This document shows positions 7,538 through 15,585 of a stretch of DNA of 64,000 bases, in pieces. How positions within the stretch are numbered: the first letter of the stretch is position 1; every line of letters begins with the position of its first letter. Source of the DNA: Hymenobacter polaris. Its GTDB lineage: Bacteria > Bacteroidota > Bacteroidia > Cytophagales > Hymenobacteraceae. The stretch spans positions 1,488,001 through 1,552,000 of the forward strand of contig NZ_JABBGH010000001.1 of assembly GCF_012927305.1 (NCBI RefSeq), given 5' to 3'. The notes below the pieces were generated by a model, which was not told the DNA's origin, made no database searches, and worked only from the letters and a program-made list of their open reading frames with translations. The position numbers and the translations under genes were made by a program.

Positions 7538-9085
7538 TCAGAGTGCCAGCGGCTTACCCTCGTAAAAGTCGAGCACCTTGCGGCGAAAGATAAAGGTGTA
7601 CTTGGCTTGCAGCTGGTTGGAGATGGCAAAGTTGAGGTTATTCTTGGTCACGTTGAACTCGGTCCCGCTGAGCAGGCCGTTGTTGAAGCGGATTTCGGCG
7701 TTGCGCTGCGTGGTAGTGAGGGCCGCCACCTGGCGCTTGGCGGCGGCATACTGCAGCTGGGCGGCGCGGGCGTCGGCGTAGGCCTGCTCGATGCTTTGGC
7801 GCAGCGTGAGGCGGGCCTGCTCGGCCTGCAGCTGCACCTGCTGGGCGTTGATGAGCGTGCGCTGCACGTTGGTGCGCACCTGCAAGCCGTTGAGAATCGG
7901 GATACTAAGGGCGAACTGCACCTGCTGGCCCAGGTTTTGGTTGAGCTGGTCCCAATAGCTCTGGGGCAGCGTGGTCACGTTGCGCTGGTAGGTAATGACG
8001 CTCAGCGGGGTGAGCGGCCCGCCGGGCGTGGTGGGATTTTGCACGAAGAAGGTCGTGCGCCGCGCCGTCGAGTCGCCGCCAATCTGCGTGACCGTGCGGG
8101 CCGACGAAAAGCCGCTGAAGATGCTCCCGGCCAAAATCAAACGCGGGTAGTAGGCGCCGCGGGCCAGCTCGACGCTGCGGCCGGCGCTGAGCACGCGCAG
8201 GTCGGCGGCCTTGATTTCGGGCTGGCGGGTGGCGGCGCCCTGAAATAACTCGTTGGTGTTGATTACCAACGCATTTTCCTCGTCGGGGTCGGGCAGGTTG
8301 GGCACCTCCAGCTGAAAGTCGGGGTTGGCGGCCGGGTCCAGGTTGAGCAGCTGCAGCAAATTCAGGCGAGCCACGTTGGCTTGGTTTTGCGCGGTCGTCA
8401 CGTTCAACTCGTCGGTGGCCAGCTGGCTTTGGCTGTCGAGCAGGGTGCTTTCCGGAATGCTGCCGGCTTGCAGCAGCAGCTTGGTGCGGGCAATCTGCTC
8501 CTGGTCGCGCGTGACGTAAAACTGGTTGGCGCGCACCAGCTCCTGAGCCAGCACGGCCTGCAAAAACGCCGAAGCCACGTTGAGGCTCAAGTCGTTGCGC
8601 GCCTTCTGCACGTCGGCCTGGCTGGCCTGCAAGTCCAGGGCATTGCGCCGGATGGTATTGCGCAGCTGGAAGCCCTGAAACAACACCAGCTGCGAGTTGC
8701 CCGACACGTTGTTGGAGCGCACCGTCTGGCTCTGAAACTCATACGTGAGCGGGTTGACGCTGGTGCCGTACTGCCAGGCCTGGGTGGCGCTGATGTTGGC
8801 CGTGGGCAGCAGCGCGGCCTTGCTTTGGCGCAGCACCTGGGCGTTGTTCTGCACCGTCAGCTGGTTGATGCGCACCCCAATGTTGTGCTCCAGGGCGTAG
8901 TCAATGGCCCGCTGCAAGCCCCAGGGGCCGGTGGCGGCTACGGCGGGCGTAGCCAGCACGGCCGGGGGGGAGGCCGGGAGGGCCGGCGGCACGGTTTGGG
9001 CCGCCAGGGGCTGAGTGGCCAGCAGCGCAGCCAGGGCGGCCAGCGGAGCGCCGCCGCGCCGGCCTAGGGTACTTAGTGCAGACAT
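7538..9085 (-). CDS. TolC-family outer-membrane efflux protein
   Basis: About 515 residues from the ATG at 9085, which places a signal peptide (GAPLAALAALLATQPLAAQ) near the N-terminus; an in-frame ATG 12 codons earlier (9121) is the alternative. The body has two similar halves with long Ala/Gln/Asn-rich helices. Examples are NDLSLNVASAFLQAVLAQEL in the first half and LTLRQSIEQAYADARAAQLQ in the second, the usual outer-membrane factor repeat. Such proteins trimerise into a channel across the outer membrane and periplasm. It is the first gene of a two-gene unit with the adaptor at 6021-7421. Length is typical for Bacteroidota members. The transported compound cannot be inferred. Confidence 0.92.
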   Translation of the reverse strand: MSALSTLGRRGGAPLAALAALLATQPLAAQTVPPALPASPPAVLATPAVAATGPWGLQRAIDYALEHNIGVRINQLTVQNNAQVLRQSKAALLPTANISATQAWQYGTSVNPLTYEFQSQTVRSNNVSGNSQLVLFQGFQLRNTIRRNALDLQASQADVQKARNDLSLNVASAFLQAVLAQELVRANQFYVTRDQEQIARTKLLLQAGSIPESTLLDSQSQLATDELNVTTAQNQANVARLNLLQLLNLDPAANPDFQLEVPNLPDPDEENALVINTNELFQGAATRQPEIKAADLRVLSAGRSVELARGAYYPRLILAGSIFSGFSSARTVTQIGGDSTARRTTFFVQNPTTPGGPLTPLSVITYQRNVTTLPQSYWDQLNQNLGQQVQFALSIPILNGLQVRTNVQRTLINAQQVQLQAEQARLTLRQSIEQAYADARAAQLQYAAAKRQVAALTTTQRNAEIRFNNGLLSGTEFNVTKNNLNFAISNQLQAKYTFIFRRKVLDFYEGKPLAL

Positions 9086-9226
9086 AGCAGAGAAGAGGTT
9101 AGGCAAAGGTGGGTTGCTCACCGGGTTTTCACCAAAAGTTTAGGCCTAGGCCTTGGCTGACTTAGAGAACTGACTGGGTGTATCGCGCAAGCAGAGGCGG
9201 CATTACAGCCCGCCGTTTCATCGTCC

Positions 9227-9904
9227 TTATTCCAGCGTGGGAATGTAGGTGAGGCGGTGCACCCAGCTGAGGTGGCGCAGGTACCCTAGGGTGATGTCGG
9301 GCAGCGGCGTGTCGGTTTCAATGAACTGGCGGGCGGCTTCGTGCTTGCCCTTGCGGCTCACAAACATGGTGGCAATGTTGCAGTCGTCGTGGGCGATGAC
9401 GCTGGCAATGAAGGCAATGGAGCCCGGCACGTCGTCGGCGTCGATGATGAGCGTGTGCAAGGAGCCCGAGAAGTCGCACCCGAAGCCATCGACTTCCACG
9501 ATGCGGATAACGCCGCCGCCCCGGCTCTGGCCTACTACCTCCACGCGGTGCCCGCCGGGCCCTACCAGGTTGAGCTTGATGGTGTTGGGGTGCAGCGTCG
9601 AGGCGTTGCCCACGCTCTGAAACGTGTACTGCAGGCCCGCCGCGGCGGCATGGTCGAAGGCCGTGCGGATGCGCTCGTCGTCGGGCGGGTAGCCCAGCAG
9701 GCCGGCCACGATGGCGCGGTCCGAGCCGTGGCCCTCGTAGGTGCGGGCAAAGGAGTTGTAGAAGGTGATAACGGCCTCGGTGGGCAGCTCGCCCAGAATG
9801 CGGATGGCGGCGCGCGCAATGCGCACCACCCCGGCCGTGTGCGACGAGCTGGGCCCAATCATCACAGGGCCAATCATATCGAAGATGCTGGATTTTTCGG
9901 CCAT
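9227..9904 (-). CDS. sdaAB: L-serine ammonia-lyase, iron-sulfur-dependent, beta subunit
   Basis: About 225 residues from the ATG at 9904 (MAEKSSIFDMIG); the 12-codon extension to 9940 runs into the adjacent hairpin and is unlikely to be translated. The GPVMIGPSSSHTAG segment is the signature of the serine dehydratase beta subunit, and the C-terminal part (FSGSLHTLIIDADDVPGSIA onward) looks like an ACT regulatory domain. With the alpha subunit, which carries the 4Fe-4S ligands, it converts L-serine to pyruvate and ammonia. No alpha-subunit gene is in the window, so the two halves are encoded apart. Neighbours are unrelated in function. Confidence 0.92.
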   Translation of the reverse strand: MAEKSSIFDMIGPVMIGPSSSHTAGVVRIARAAIRILGELPTEAVITFYNSFARTYEGHGSDRAIVAGLLGYPPDDERIRTAFDHAAAAGLQYTFQSVGNASTLHPNTIKLNLVGPGGHRVEVVGQSRGGGVIRIVEVDGFGCDFSGSLHTLIIDADDVPGSIAFIASVIAHDDCNIATMFVSRKGKHEAARQFIETDTPLPDITLGYLRHLSWVHRLTYIPTLE

Positions 9905-9931
9905 GCGGGTTTCATATTTTTCAGCACCAAA

Positions 9932-10020
9932 GAACGTCATGCTGAGCTTGTCGAAGCATCTCTACCGAACAATCCCTAGGGGCGCGATAGAGATGCTTCG
10001 ACAGGCTCAGCATGACGTTC
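9932..10020. repeat. Inverted repeat, GTCATGCT family, copy 2
   Basis: GAACGTCATGCTGAGCTTGT through the AAGCATCTCTACCG core is mirrored 40 bases later, with one mismatch (CAAGCTC versus CAGGCTC). The outer match continues as AAA/TTT for three more bases. It fills most of the gap between two minus-strand genes, just upstream of the serine dehydratase ATG. The loop contains CCTAGG. Confidence 0.9.
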
Positions 10021-10047
10021 TTTTAGCTTCTGGGTGGCGTTCCGTCC

Positions 10048-10773
10048 CTACCGCTGCACCAGCGCCCCTAGGGCCTGCCCGCGCAAACTCAGCTGCACGC
10101 TGTCGCCGAGCTGCGTATGCAGGCGGGGGATGCGCACGCCGTTTAGCTCCAGGGTACCCAGGTTGTCGCAGCGCAGGCTCGCGGCCGCAATGTGGTTGTC
10201 GTCGTCGAGCAGCAGGGCGGTGTGGCTGCCGGGAGTGCGGCCAGTTTCGGCGGCGAGGTAGCCTAGGCGGTTGGCAGCCAGCTCGATGCGACTGGACCGG
10301 TCGGCCTGCACGCGCAGCGTATCCTGCCCAAAGCCCTGCACCAGCACTCGGTAGCGGGGCCCGATACGGGTGTCTTCCACTCGCTTGCCCGCCTCCATTG
10401 CGACGGCATCGGCGCTAAGGGCGGCCAGGCGCGGGCAGCTAATTACCACGGCATCGTTTGGCAGCCAGTGCCACTGCTCGGGAAACACCGCACTGACCAC
10501 CAGGCGGCGGCCCTGCTGCGTTACGTGCAGGTACTTGGCGGCGTCGGGGCTCAGGCGCACCCCAAAAGAGCCAGCCACAATCTTGACGCCCGCGGCGCTG
10601 GCGGCGGGTACGGCCACCTCGTCGAAATCCTTAAACTTCAAGCGACTATACTCGCGCAACGGGTCTTTGTAGGTGCCGCTGCGGTACTCGGCGCGCAGTG
10701 CCATGTTATAGGCCGTCAGCGACCCTAGGAGCACTAGGGCGGCAATGAGGAGCAGCAAGTTGCTAGTTTTCAT
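10048..10773 (-). CDS. Membrane-anchored GIN-domain-like protein (DUF2807-like), function unknown
   Basis: About 241 residues from the ATG at 10773 (MKTSNLLLLIAALVLLGSL), whose first 20 residues form a signal peptide or anchor. The rest is predicted beta-rich: a region reporting VKIVAGSFGVRLSPDAAKYL, then repeated short strands with Leu/Val/Asn steps (ADRSSRIELAANRLGYL, SLRCDNLGTLELNGVRI). This pattern resembles the putative head GIN/DUF2807 right-handed beta fold common in Bacteroidota. The family assignment is by pattern only. The start overlaps the end of the GntR regulator by 11 bases, so it is the last cistron of an ABC-transporter operon. It may sense or modulate the envelope, but that is a guess. 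Confidence 0.75.
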   Translation of the reverse strand: MKTSNLLLLIAALVLLGSLTAYNMALRAEYRSGTYKDPLREYSRLKFKDFDEVAVPAASAAGVKIVAGSFGVRLSPDAAKYLHVTQQGRRLVVSAVFPEQWHWLPNDAVVISCPRLAALSADAVAMEAGKRVEDTRIGPRYRVLVQGFGQDTLRVQADRSSRIELAANRLGYLAAETGRTPGSHTALLLDDDNHIAAASLRCDNLGTLELNGVRIPRLHTQLGDSVQLSLRGQALGALVQR

Positions 10774-11161
10774 GGGGAAGGGGCGCCGGGGTAGCGGCCG
10801 GCGCGGCCGAATACTGGTCGTAGCGCTGGCGCAGCTCCTCGAAGCCAATGCCCAGCAGCGAAATGGTGTTGAAAAAAGCCGGCAGCTCCTGCTGCAGGAA
10901 GCGCTCGCGGCGGTAAGCCCGCACGCGCTCGTCGGCGTCGGGCGCCACGAAGAAGCCGATGCCGCGCTTGTTGGTAATCGCGCCCTGGCTTTGCAGGAAG
11001 TCGTAGGTGCGCATCACTGTATTGGGGTTCACTTGCAGGTCGGCGGCCAGGTCGCGCACCGACGGAATTTTTTGCTCGGGCGGCCACTGCCCCCGCAGGA
11101 TATTCTCGCCCACGTACCCGGCTATTTGTAGGTAAATGGCCTCGTTGTCATTGAATTGCAT
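10763..11161 (-). CDS. GntR-family transcriptional regulator (YtrA subfamily)
   Basis: A 132-residue protein with a winged helix-turn-helix in residues 1-75 (IYLQIAGYVGENILRGQW, then KIPSVRDLAADLQVNPNTVM) and only a short helical tail. Lack of a large effector domain is the mark of the YtrA subgroup, which typically represses its own ABC-transporter operon. Here it is the third cistron: ATPase, permease, regulator, GIN-like protein, all on the minus strand with short gaps or overlaps. A likely operator is the palindromic stretch at 12804-12830 upstream of the ATPase gene. The effector is unknown. YtrA-type systems often answer to cell-wall stress. Confidence 0.92.
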   Translation of the reverse strand: MQFNDNEAIYLQIAGYVGENILRGQWPPEQKIPSVRDLAADLQVNPNTVMRTYDFLQSQGAITNKRGIGFFVAPDADERVRAYRRERFLQQELPAFFNTISLLGIGFEELRQRYDQYSAAPAATPAPLPHEN

Positions 11162-11174
11162 AAGCTAGAAAAAA

Positions 11175-11933
11175 TTAAAGCTGCTGCTCGGTGAGGCGAG
11201 CGTAGGCGGCGGGCCACAGCAGCAGCACCAGGGCCACGGGCACCCAGCTCAGCCACTGCACCTGGCTTTCGGGCAGGCTCAGCCGGGGGCCGTCGTGCAG
11301 CTGTATCCAGCTGAACGGCAGGCTAAAGCCAAGCTTGGTGCCCAGCAGCAGCCCTAGGGCCCCGTAGTTGAGCAAGCTGAGGATGGCAATGACCCCAAAC
11401 AACAGGAAGCCGGTGCGGACGAAGGGCTGGCGCCGGAAAAAGATGCTGCCCCACAGCGCCACGGCATGCAGCAGCAGAAAGTATACCAGCATACTCCGCA
11501 GCCACGTCTTATTGTCTAGCAAGTTGACTAGCCCATCGGTGCGGTCGGCGGCGGCCAGCACCAGCCAGTCGGCCAGGTAAAAGGCGGCCGTGAACACCAG
11601 CAGTACCCCCGGCACCGAAAACAGCCAGGCCACCAGGTATTTTTCGAAGTGCGAGGCGGGCAGCGTGAGGGCCAGCGCGGCCGAGCTGCCCTGGCTGTAC
11701 TCGGCCAGGGCCGTGCTGGCAAAGAAGGCCGCCGCCCCCATCAGCCCGAGGGTGTAGATGGCTACTTGCCCGCCCTGGCTGGGCGCGCCGTTGTTCAGGT
11801 AGCTCAGGAAGCTGAAGATGGCCAGCAGGCCCCCCAGCAGCACGATGCTGCCTAGGGCATAGGCCGAAAAGTGCTCGGCGGTGTGCTTGCGCAGCAGGCG
11901 GCCGAAGCGAACAAAACTAAAATACTGGTTCAT
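11175..11933 (-). CDS. ABC transporter permease, six-helix membrane protein
   Basis: The 252-residue protein has about six hydrophobic segments. Clear examples are YALGSIVLLGGLLAIFSFL near the N-terminus, VYFLLLHAVALWGSIFF in the middle, FLLFGVIAILSLLNYGALGL later, and SWVPVALVLLLWPAAYA at the C-terminus. Such short permeases pair with YtrA-regulated ATPases in export-type ABC systems. The gene starts inside the end of the ATPase gene (17-bp overlap) and is followed 13 bp later by the GntR regulator. Substrate unknown; no extracytoplasmic domain large enough to suggest one. Confidence 0.85.
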   Translation of the reverse strand: MNQYFSFVRFGRLLRKHTAEHFSAYALGSIVLLGGLLAIFSFLSYLNNGAPSQGGQVAIYTLGLMGAAAFFASTALAEYSQGSSAALALTLPASHFEKYLVAWLFSVPGVLLVFTAAFYLADWLVLAAADRTDGLVNLLDNKTWLRSMLVYFLLLHAVALWGSIFFRRQPFVRTGFLLFGVIAILSLLNYGALGLLLGTKLGFSLPFSWIQLHDGPRLSLPESQVQWLSWVPVALVLLLWPAAYARLTEQQL

Positions 11934-12774
11934 GGCGGTGGGTGGCGAGGTAAGCGGCCACGGCCGACTGCGGCGTGGTCAGGGCGTTGAACAATACTTC
12001 TAAATCGACGCGGCTGAAGGCGCCGGCTTCGTTGGGGCGGATGACCTGCTGGCCCCGCACCGAGGCCTCGTGGTAGAGCACGCCGGTGGCATCGGCGCCG
12101 GGCGCTAGGCTGCCAAATGCCAGCTGCTCGGCCAGCTCATCAATGGTGTGGTTGAGCACGATGCGGCGCTGGTGCAGCACCAGCACAGTATCAATCAGGC
12201 TGTCGAGGTCGCGCACCTGGTGGGTGGAAATCACCACGCAGCGCTCGTCGCCCAGGGCCCGCGCCACCAGCTTGCGAAACTGGGCCTTGGAGGGAATATC
12301 CAGCCCGTTGGTGGGCTCGTCGAGCACCAGCAGGCCCGTGTTGGTGGCTAGCGCAAAGGCGATGAGCGCCTTCTTCTGCTGCCCAAACGAGAGCTTGTCG
12401 AGCCGCACGGCCGGGGGCACATCCAGCTCGGCGAGGTAGGCGGTGTAGGCGCCGTGGTCGAAGCGCGGGTAGAAGGCGCCGGTGCTGGCGGCCAGCTCGT
12501 GGGCCGTGGCGGCGGGCGCTTTCACGTCCTCGGGCAAGAAAAACAGGTCTTGCAGGGTGGCGGGCCGGCGCCGGGCGGCCGGGTGGCCGTTCACGTCGCA
12601 GGTGCCGGCCTGCGGAAACGCCAGGCCCACGATGTTCTTGAGCAGCGTGGATTTGCCGGCCCCGTTCTTGCCCAGCAGGCCGTAGATGCGGCCCGGCAGC
12701 AAGTCGAGGCTCAGGTTTTCGAGCTGCAGCGCCCGGCGCGAGTAGCCGAAGTGCAGGTGGCGGATGCGTACCAT
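11917..12774 (-). CDS. ABC transporter ATP-binding protein
   Basis: A 285-residue ATPase with all key motifs: Walker A GKNGAGKSTLLKN (about residue 37), the signature LSFGQQKKALIA, and Walker B LLVLDEPTNGLD, followed by a switch His in VVISTHQVRDLDSL. The short family form (no fused membrane part) matches YtrB/EcsA-like export ATPases. It is the first gene of the ABC-permease-GntR-GIN operon and lies just downstream of a candidate operator at 12804-12830. The signature reads LSFGQ rather than LSGGQ, a common and functional variation. Confidence 0.94.
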   Translation of the reverse strand: MVRIRHLHFGYSRRALQLENLSLDLLPGRIYGLLGKNGAGKSTLLKNIVGLAFPQAGTCDVNGHPAARRRPATLQDLFFLPEDVKAPAATAHELAASTGAFYPRFDHGAYTAYLAELDVPPAVRLDKLSFGQQKKALIAFALATNTGLLVLDEPTNGLDIPSKAQFRKLVARALGDERCVVISTHQVRDLDSLIDTVLVLHQRRIVLNHTIDELAEQLAFGSLAPGADATGVLYHEASVRGQQVIRPNEAGAFSRVDLEVLFNALTTPQSAVAAYLATHRHEPVF

Positions 12775-12803
12775 AGGGTGAGAGCTTAGTGTCTTGGTGT
12801 TCT

Positions 12804-12830
12804 ACTTTACTAGTACACTGCAAATGTGTA
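12804..12830 (-). promoter_or_regulatory. Candidate operator/promoter of the GntR-ABC operon
   Basis: Thirty bases upstream of the ATPase start lies ACTTTACTAGTACACT (12804-12819), a 16-bp palindrome with six of eight base pairs matching around TACTAGTA. It overlaps a second inverted repeat, TACAC-N7-GTGTA (12814-12830). On the minus strand the sequence CACATTTG resembles a -7 element with one mismatch. Palindromes in this position fit autoregulation by the YtrA-type GntR protein. Apart from this and the repeat at 12896, the 309-bp gap from 12775 to 13083 holds nothing recognisable. Confidence 0.5.
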
Positions 12831-12895
12831 GCACCGGTGTGGTAGTTGGTACTCGATGGGGCAAGAATATTTTTAGGGTTCAGTGGATTTTAGAT

Positions 12896-12989
12896 AAGCC
12901 CGTCATGCTGAGCCCCGCGAAGCATCTATATCGCGCCCCTAGGGTATCGTTCGGTAGAGATGCTTCGGCAAGCTCAGCATGACGGGCTT
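12896..12989. repeat. Inverted repeat, GTCATGCT family, copy 3
   Basis: AAGCCCGTCATGCTGAG pairs with CTCAGCATGACGGGCTT. The inner arms also pair but imperfectly (CCCCGCGAAGC against GCTTCGGCAAG), so this is a more diverged copy. It lies between divergently transcribed genes, ahead of the tryptophan dioxygenase. The loop contains CCTAGG. Confidence 0.85.
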
Positions 12990-13083
12990 TCTTTACATAG
13001 CCCACTACCACCCGCCCCCATAACCCGACCACCTACCCAGCACCGGCTGCCGATATTTGCGGCCCCGCCGACTTTGCGTTGCC

Positions 13084-14079
13084 ATGCCCGACCAGCCCCT
13101 AGCCCCCTCTTCGCCCGAAAGCGAGTTTTCGCCCGCCGTGCTGGCCCAGCTGCGCCGCTTGCAGCAGCGCTACGCCGCCGATGGCCAGGACCTGGCCGCC
13201 TACCTCGAAGGCCTGCTGCACGCCGAGTACGTGCACTACTGGGACTACATTGAGCTGGAGACGCTGCTGAGCTTGCAGCGCCCGCTCACCCGGTTTCCCG
13301 ACGAAACCATCTTCATCATCTACCACCAGGTCACGGAGTTGTACTTCAAGCTGTGCTTGCACGAGTACGAGCAGCTGGGCGCCCTGGAGCAGCCCACGCT
13401 GGGCGAAGTGGTGCTGCGCCTGGGGCGCATCAACCGCTACTTCGACACGCTCATCAACTCGTTCGACGTGATGGTGGACGGCATGGACAAGCAGCAGTTT
13501 CTGCAGTTCCGGCTGACGCTGATGCCGGCCTCGGGCTTCCAGAGCGTACAATACCGCTTCATTGAGCTGGCCAGCACGGCCCTGGCCAACCTAGTGCCCG
13601 AGGAGCGCCGCCGCCTGCTGGGCGATGCCCCTACCCACGAGCAGTACCTAGGGTGCATTTACTGGCAGGCCGGCGCCACGGTGGAAGAAACTGGCGCCAA
13701 GGCCCTCACCCTGACCGAGTTCGAGAAGAAATACACTGGCCAGCTCATCGACTTCGCCCGCCGCCACGAGCATACCAACGCCTGGGCCGTAGTGCAGCGT
13801 CTGCCCGAAGCCGAGCGCCGCCACCCTAGGCTGGTGCGCGCCCTCAAGCAGCTCGACGTGAACGTGAACGTGAACTGGCCGCTGATGCACTACAAGTCGG
13901 CCGTGCGCTACCTGCAGCGCGACCCCAAGGACGTGCCCGCCACCGGCGGCACCAACTGGCGCACCTACCTGCCCCCCAAGTTTCAGCGCCGCATCTTCTA
14001 CCCCCAGCTCTGGACCGCCCAGGAGTTGGAAGACTGGGGCAAAGGCTGGGTGGAAGCCGTGCTGGAAGAGGCGGGGTAA
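13084..14079 (+). CDS. kynA: Tryptophan 2,3-dioxygenase family protein
   Basis: 331 residues from the ATG at 13084; a nine-codon extension upstream adds nothing familiar. Family landmarks are IIYHQVTELYFKL (H81, active-site His), RINRYFDTLINSFDVM, FRLTLMPASGFQSVQYR (Arg that binds the substrate carboxylate) and WPLMHYKSAVRYL, whose H269 would be the haem ligand. The enzyme opens the indole ring of L-tryptophan with O2 to N-formylkynurenine. The glycine-rich loop usually written GTGGSSG reads ATGGTNW, so it is a divergent member. No other kynurenine-pathway gene is nearby. The next gene, a HAD phosphatase, starts 8 bases later. Confidence 0.9.
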   Translation: MPDQPLAPSSPESEFSPAVLAQLRRLQQRYAADGQDLAAYLEGLLHAEYVHYWDYIELETLLSLQRPLTRFPDETIFIIYHQVTELYFKLCLHEYEQLGALEQPTLGEVVLRLGRINRYFDTLINSFDVMVDGMDKQQFLQFRLTLMPASGFQSVQYRFIELASTALANLVPEERRRLLGDAPTHEQYLGCIYWQAGATVEETGAKALTLTEFEKKYTGQLIDFARRHEHTNAWAVVQRLPEAERRHPRLVRALKQLDVNVNVNWPLMHYKSAVRYLQRDPKDVPATGGTNWRTYLPPKFQRRIFYPQLWTAQELEDWGKGWVEAVLEEAG

Positions 14080-14087
14080 CTTGCCGT

Positions 14088-14666
14088 ATGCCCGAACCCA
14101 TCCTCCTGATTCTAGACCTGGATGAAACGCTAATCCACGCCACGACGCGGCCGCTCGAAAGGCCCGCCGACTTTCAGGTTTTTCAGTACCACGTGTATAA
14201 GCGACCGGGCTTGGATAGCTTTCTGCGTGAGCTGGCCGCGCACTTTCAACTCGCCATCTGGTCATCGGCCAGCGACGACTACGTTCGGGAAATCGCAGGT
14301 CATATTTTGCCACCCAGTATTCCGCTGGCTTTTGTCTGGGGGCGCTCGCGCTGCACGCCGTTCCTGTTGCCGCGGGCCGACGAGCAGGAATATTATGACC
14401 TATACACGTCGAGCAGCTACGAATATGCCAAGCGCCTAAAGAAGGTGCGACGGCGTGGCTACGACTTGCGCCGGGTGCTTATAGTAGATGATACTCCTGC
14501 CAAGGTGCTGCATAATTATGGCAACGCCATCTACCCAACTCCCTACGCAGGACAGCCTAACGACCAAGAGCTTAGCCAGCTCACCGCCTACCTACGCTCA
14601 CTCAGCACTGCCGAAAACGTGCGTACTATAGAGAAGCGTCACTGGCGAAGCCACTGGGTGCCCTAG
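14088..14666 (+). CDS. HAD-family phosphatase, NIF/FCP1-like
   Basis: The 192-residue protein opens with LLILDLDETLIHA, the DxDxT motif whose first Asp forms the phosphoaspartate. Motif II is likely AIWSSASDDYV (Ser after the strand), Lys is supplied in the EYAKRLKKVRRRGYD region, and motif III is RRVLIVDDTPAKVL. The pattern matches NLI-interacting-factor-like phosphatases, which in eukaryotes act on proteins; bacterial members are mostly uncharacterised. It is 8 bp downstream of the tryptophan dioxygenase and probably co-transcribed, although no functional link is evident. A bidirectional terminator follows directly. Base use is less GC-rich than its upstream neighbour. Confidence 0.87.
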   Translation: MPEPILLILDLDETLIHATTRPLERPADFQVFQYHVYKRPGLDSFLRELAAHFQLAIWSSASDDYVREIAGHILPPSIPLAFVWGRSRCTPFLLPRADEQEYYDLYTSSSYEYAKRLKKVRRRGYDLRRVLIVDDTPAKVLHNYGNAIYPTPYAGQPNDQELSQLTAYLRSLSTAENVRTIEKRHWRSHWVP

Positions 14667-14676
14667 GCCTAAAAAA

Positions 14677-14705
14677 GCCCCGGCCAGTAGCTGACCGGGG
14701 CTTTT
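14677..14705. terminator. Bidirectional intrinsic terminator
   Basis: GCCCCGG (14677-14683) pairs with CCGGGGC (14695-14701), with further CAG/CTG pairing inside the loop. It is flanked by six A on the left and TTTT on the right, so it can stop both converging genes (HAD phosphatase on plus, DUF2911 on minus). Confidence 0.9.
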
Positions 14706-14726
14706 GGTGACTTTGGCAGCCTAGGG

Positions 14727-15326
14727 CTACTTCACTATAAAATCGGCCTCGGTGGTGCCCCAGAGCATGGCCACTTTGCCCGATTTATCAACGTTGATGG
14801 TGAACTGCTCGGTGGGCGTAGCTACCTGCTTGGCTGGCACTTTCACGCGCAGCACGTCGTCGGCCGCTTTATAGTCGAAGGCGCCCCACTGCTTGGCGGT
14901 TTTATTGAAGATAACCGTCCACTCCGAGGGGCCGGGGATGGTAAAGAGGCCGTAGGTGCCGGCGGCCAGGGACTGGCCGTTGATTTTCACGGGCTTGCTC
15001 ACGGTGAAGGTGGTGGCCTCATTGGCGCCGGTGCGCCACACCTCGCCCACGGGGGCTAGGGGGCTTTTGTCGCCAAAGGCGGCGCGGCCTTTCAGCGAGG
15101 GGCGGCTGTAGTCGATGGTGACTTCGGTGCCGCGCACGTCGGCTTTGGCCACGGCCGGGGGGCTAGGGCGCTTGCTCTTATCCTCGGGCATTTTCTTGGC
15201 CGGGGCGGTAATGGTGCCAATGACCGGCGGCTTGGGGTCGTTGGGCGAGGGCATGGCCTGGGCCATAGCGGCGGCAGCGGGCAGCAGGACGGCCCCGGCC
15301 AGGGCGGCGAAGGAAAAAAGCTTCAT
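14727..15326 (-). CDS. DUF2911 domain protein, exported
   Basis: A 199-residue protein with a signal peptide (FAALAGAVLLPAAAAMAQA) and a proline/lysine-rich spacer to about residue 65. A DUF2911 domain fills the rest. Recognisable stretches are TIDYSRPSLKGRAAFGD, APVGEVWRTGANEATTF, GQSLAAGTYGLFTIPG and WTVIFNK. The family is widespread in Bacteroidota and has no established function. The gene converges on the HAD phosphatase and shares its terminator. The 259-bp stretch upstream (15327-15585) holds no gene, hairpin or clear promoter that I can support. Confidence 0.9.
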   Translation of the reverse strand: MKLFSFAALAGAVLLPAAAAMAQAMPSPNDPKPPVIGTITAPAKKMPEDKSKRPSPPAVAKADVRGTEVTIDYSRPSLKGRAAFGDKSPLAPVGEVWRTGANEATTFTVSKPVKINGQSLAAGTYGLFTIPGPSEWTVIFNKTAKQWGAFDYKAADDVLRVKVPAKQVATPTEQFTINVDKSGKVAMLWGTTEADFIVK

Positions 15327-15585
15327 GGGGTGAGAAAGAATTGGTAAGCTGGTGGGTAAGCCGGGAAAGGGGCCACTTGTTTAGGCTGCAAAGTAACTAC
15401 CTGACAGCTAGACCCCTACCAAACCCGCTACAGACCCAGGAGCCGCCTCTTCAGTCCTATACCCGCGGGTTCGGCTCTCGCCCAGGCACCAGTACACCAG
15501 CAGCGAGAGCAGGGTGCCGCCAGTCACGTACTACCCGTACCCACTGTACAGCGCTATAAAGCTGCCGTTCAAGCCAACATGTTCT

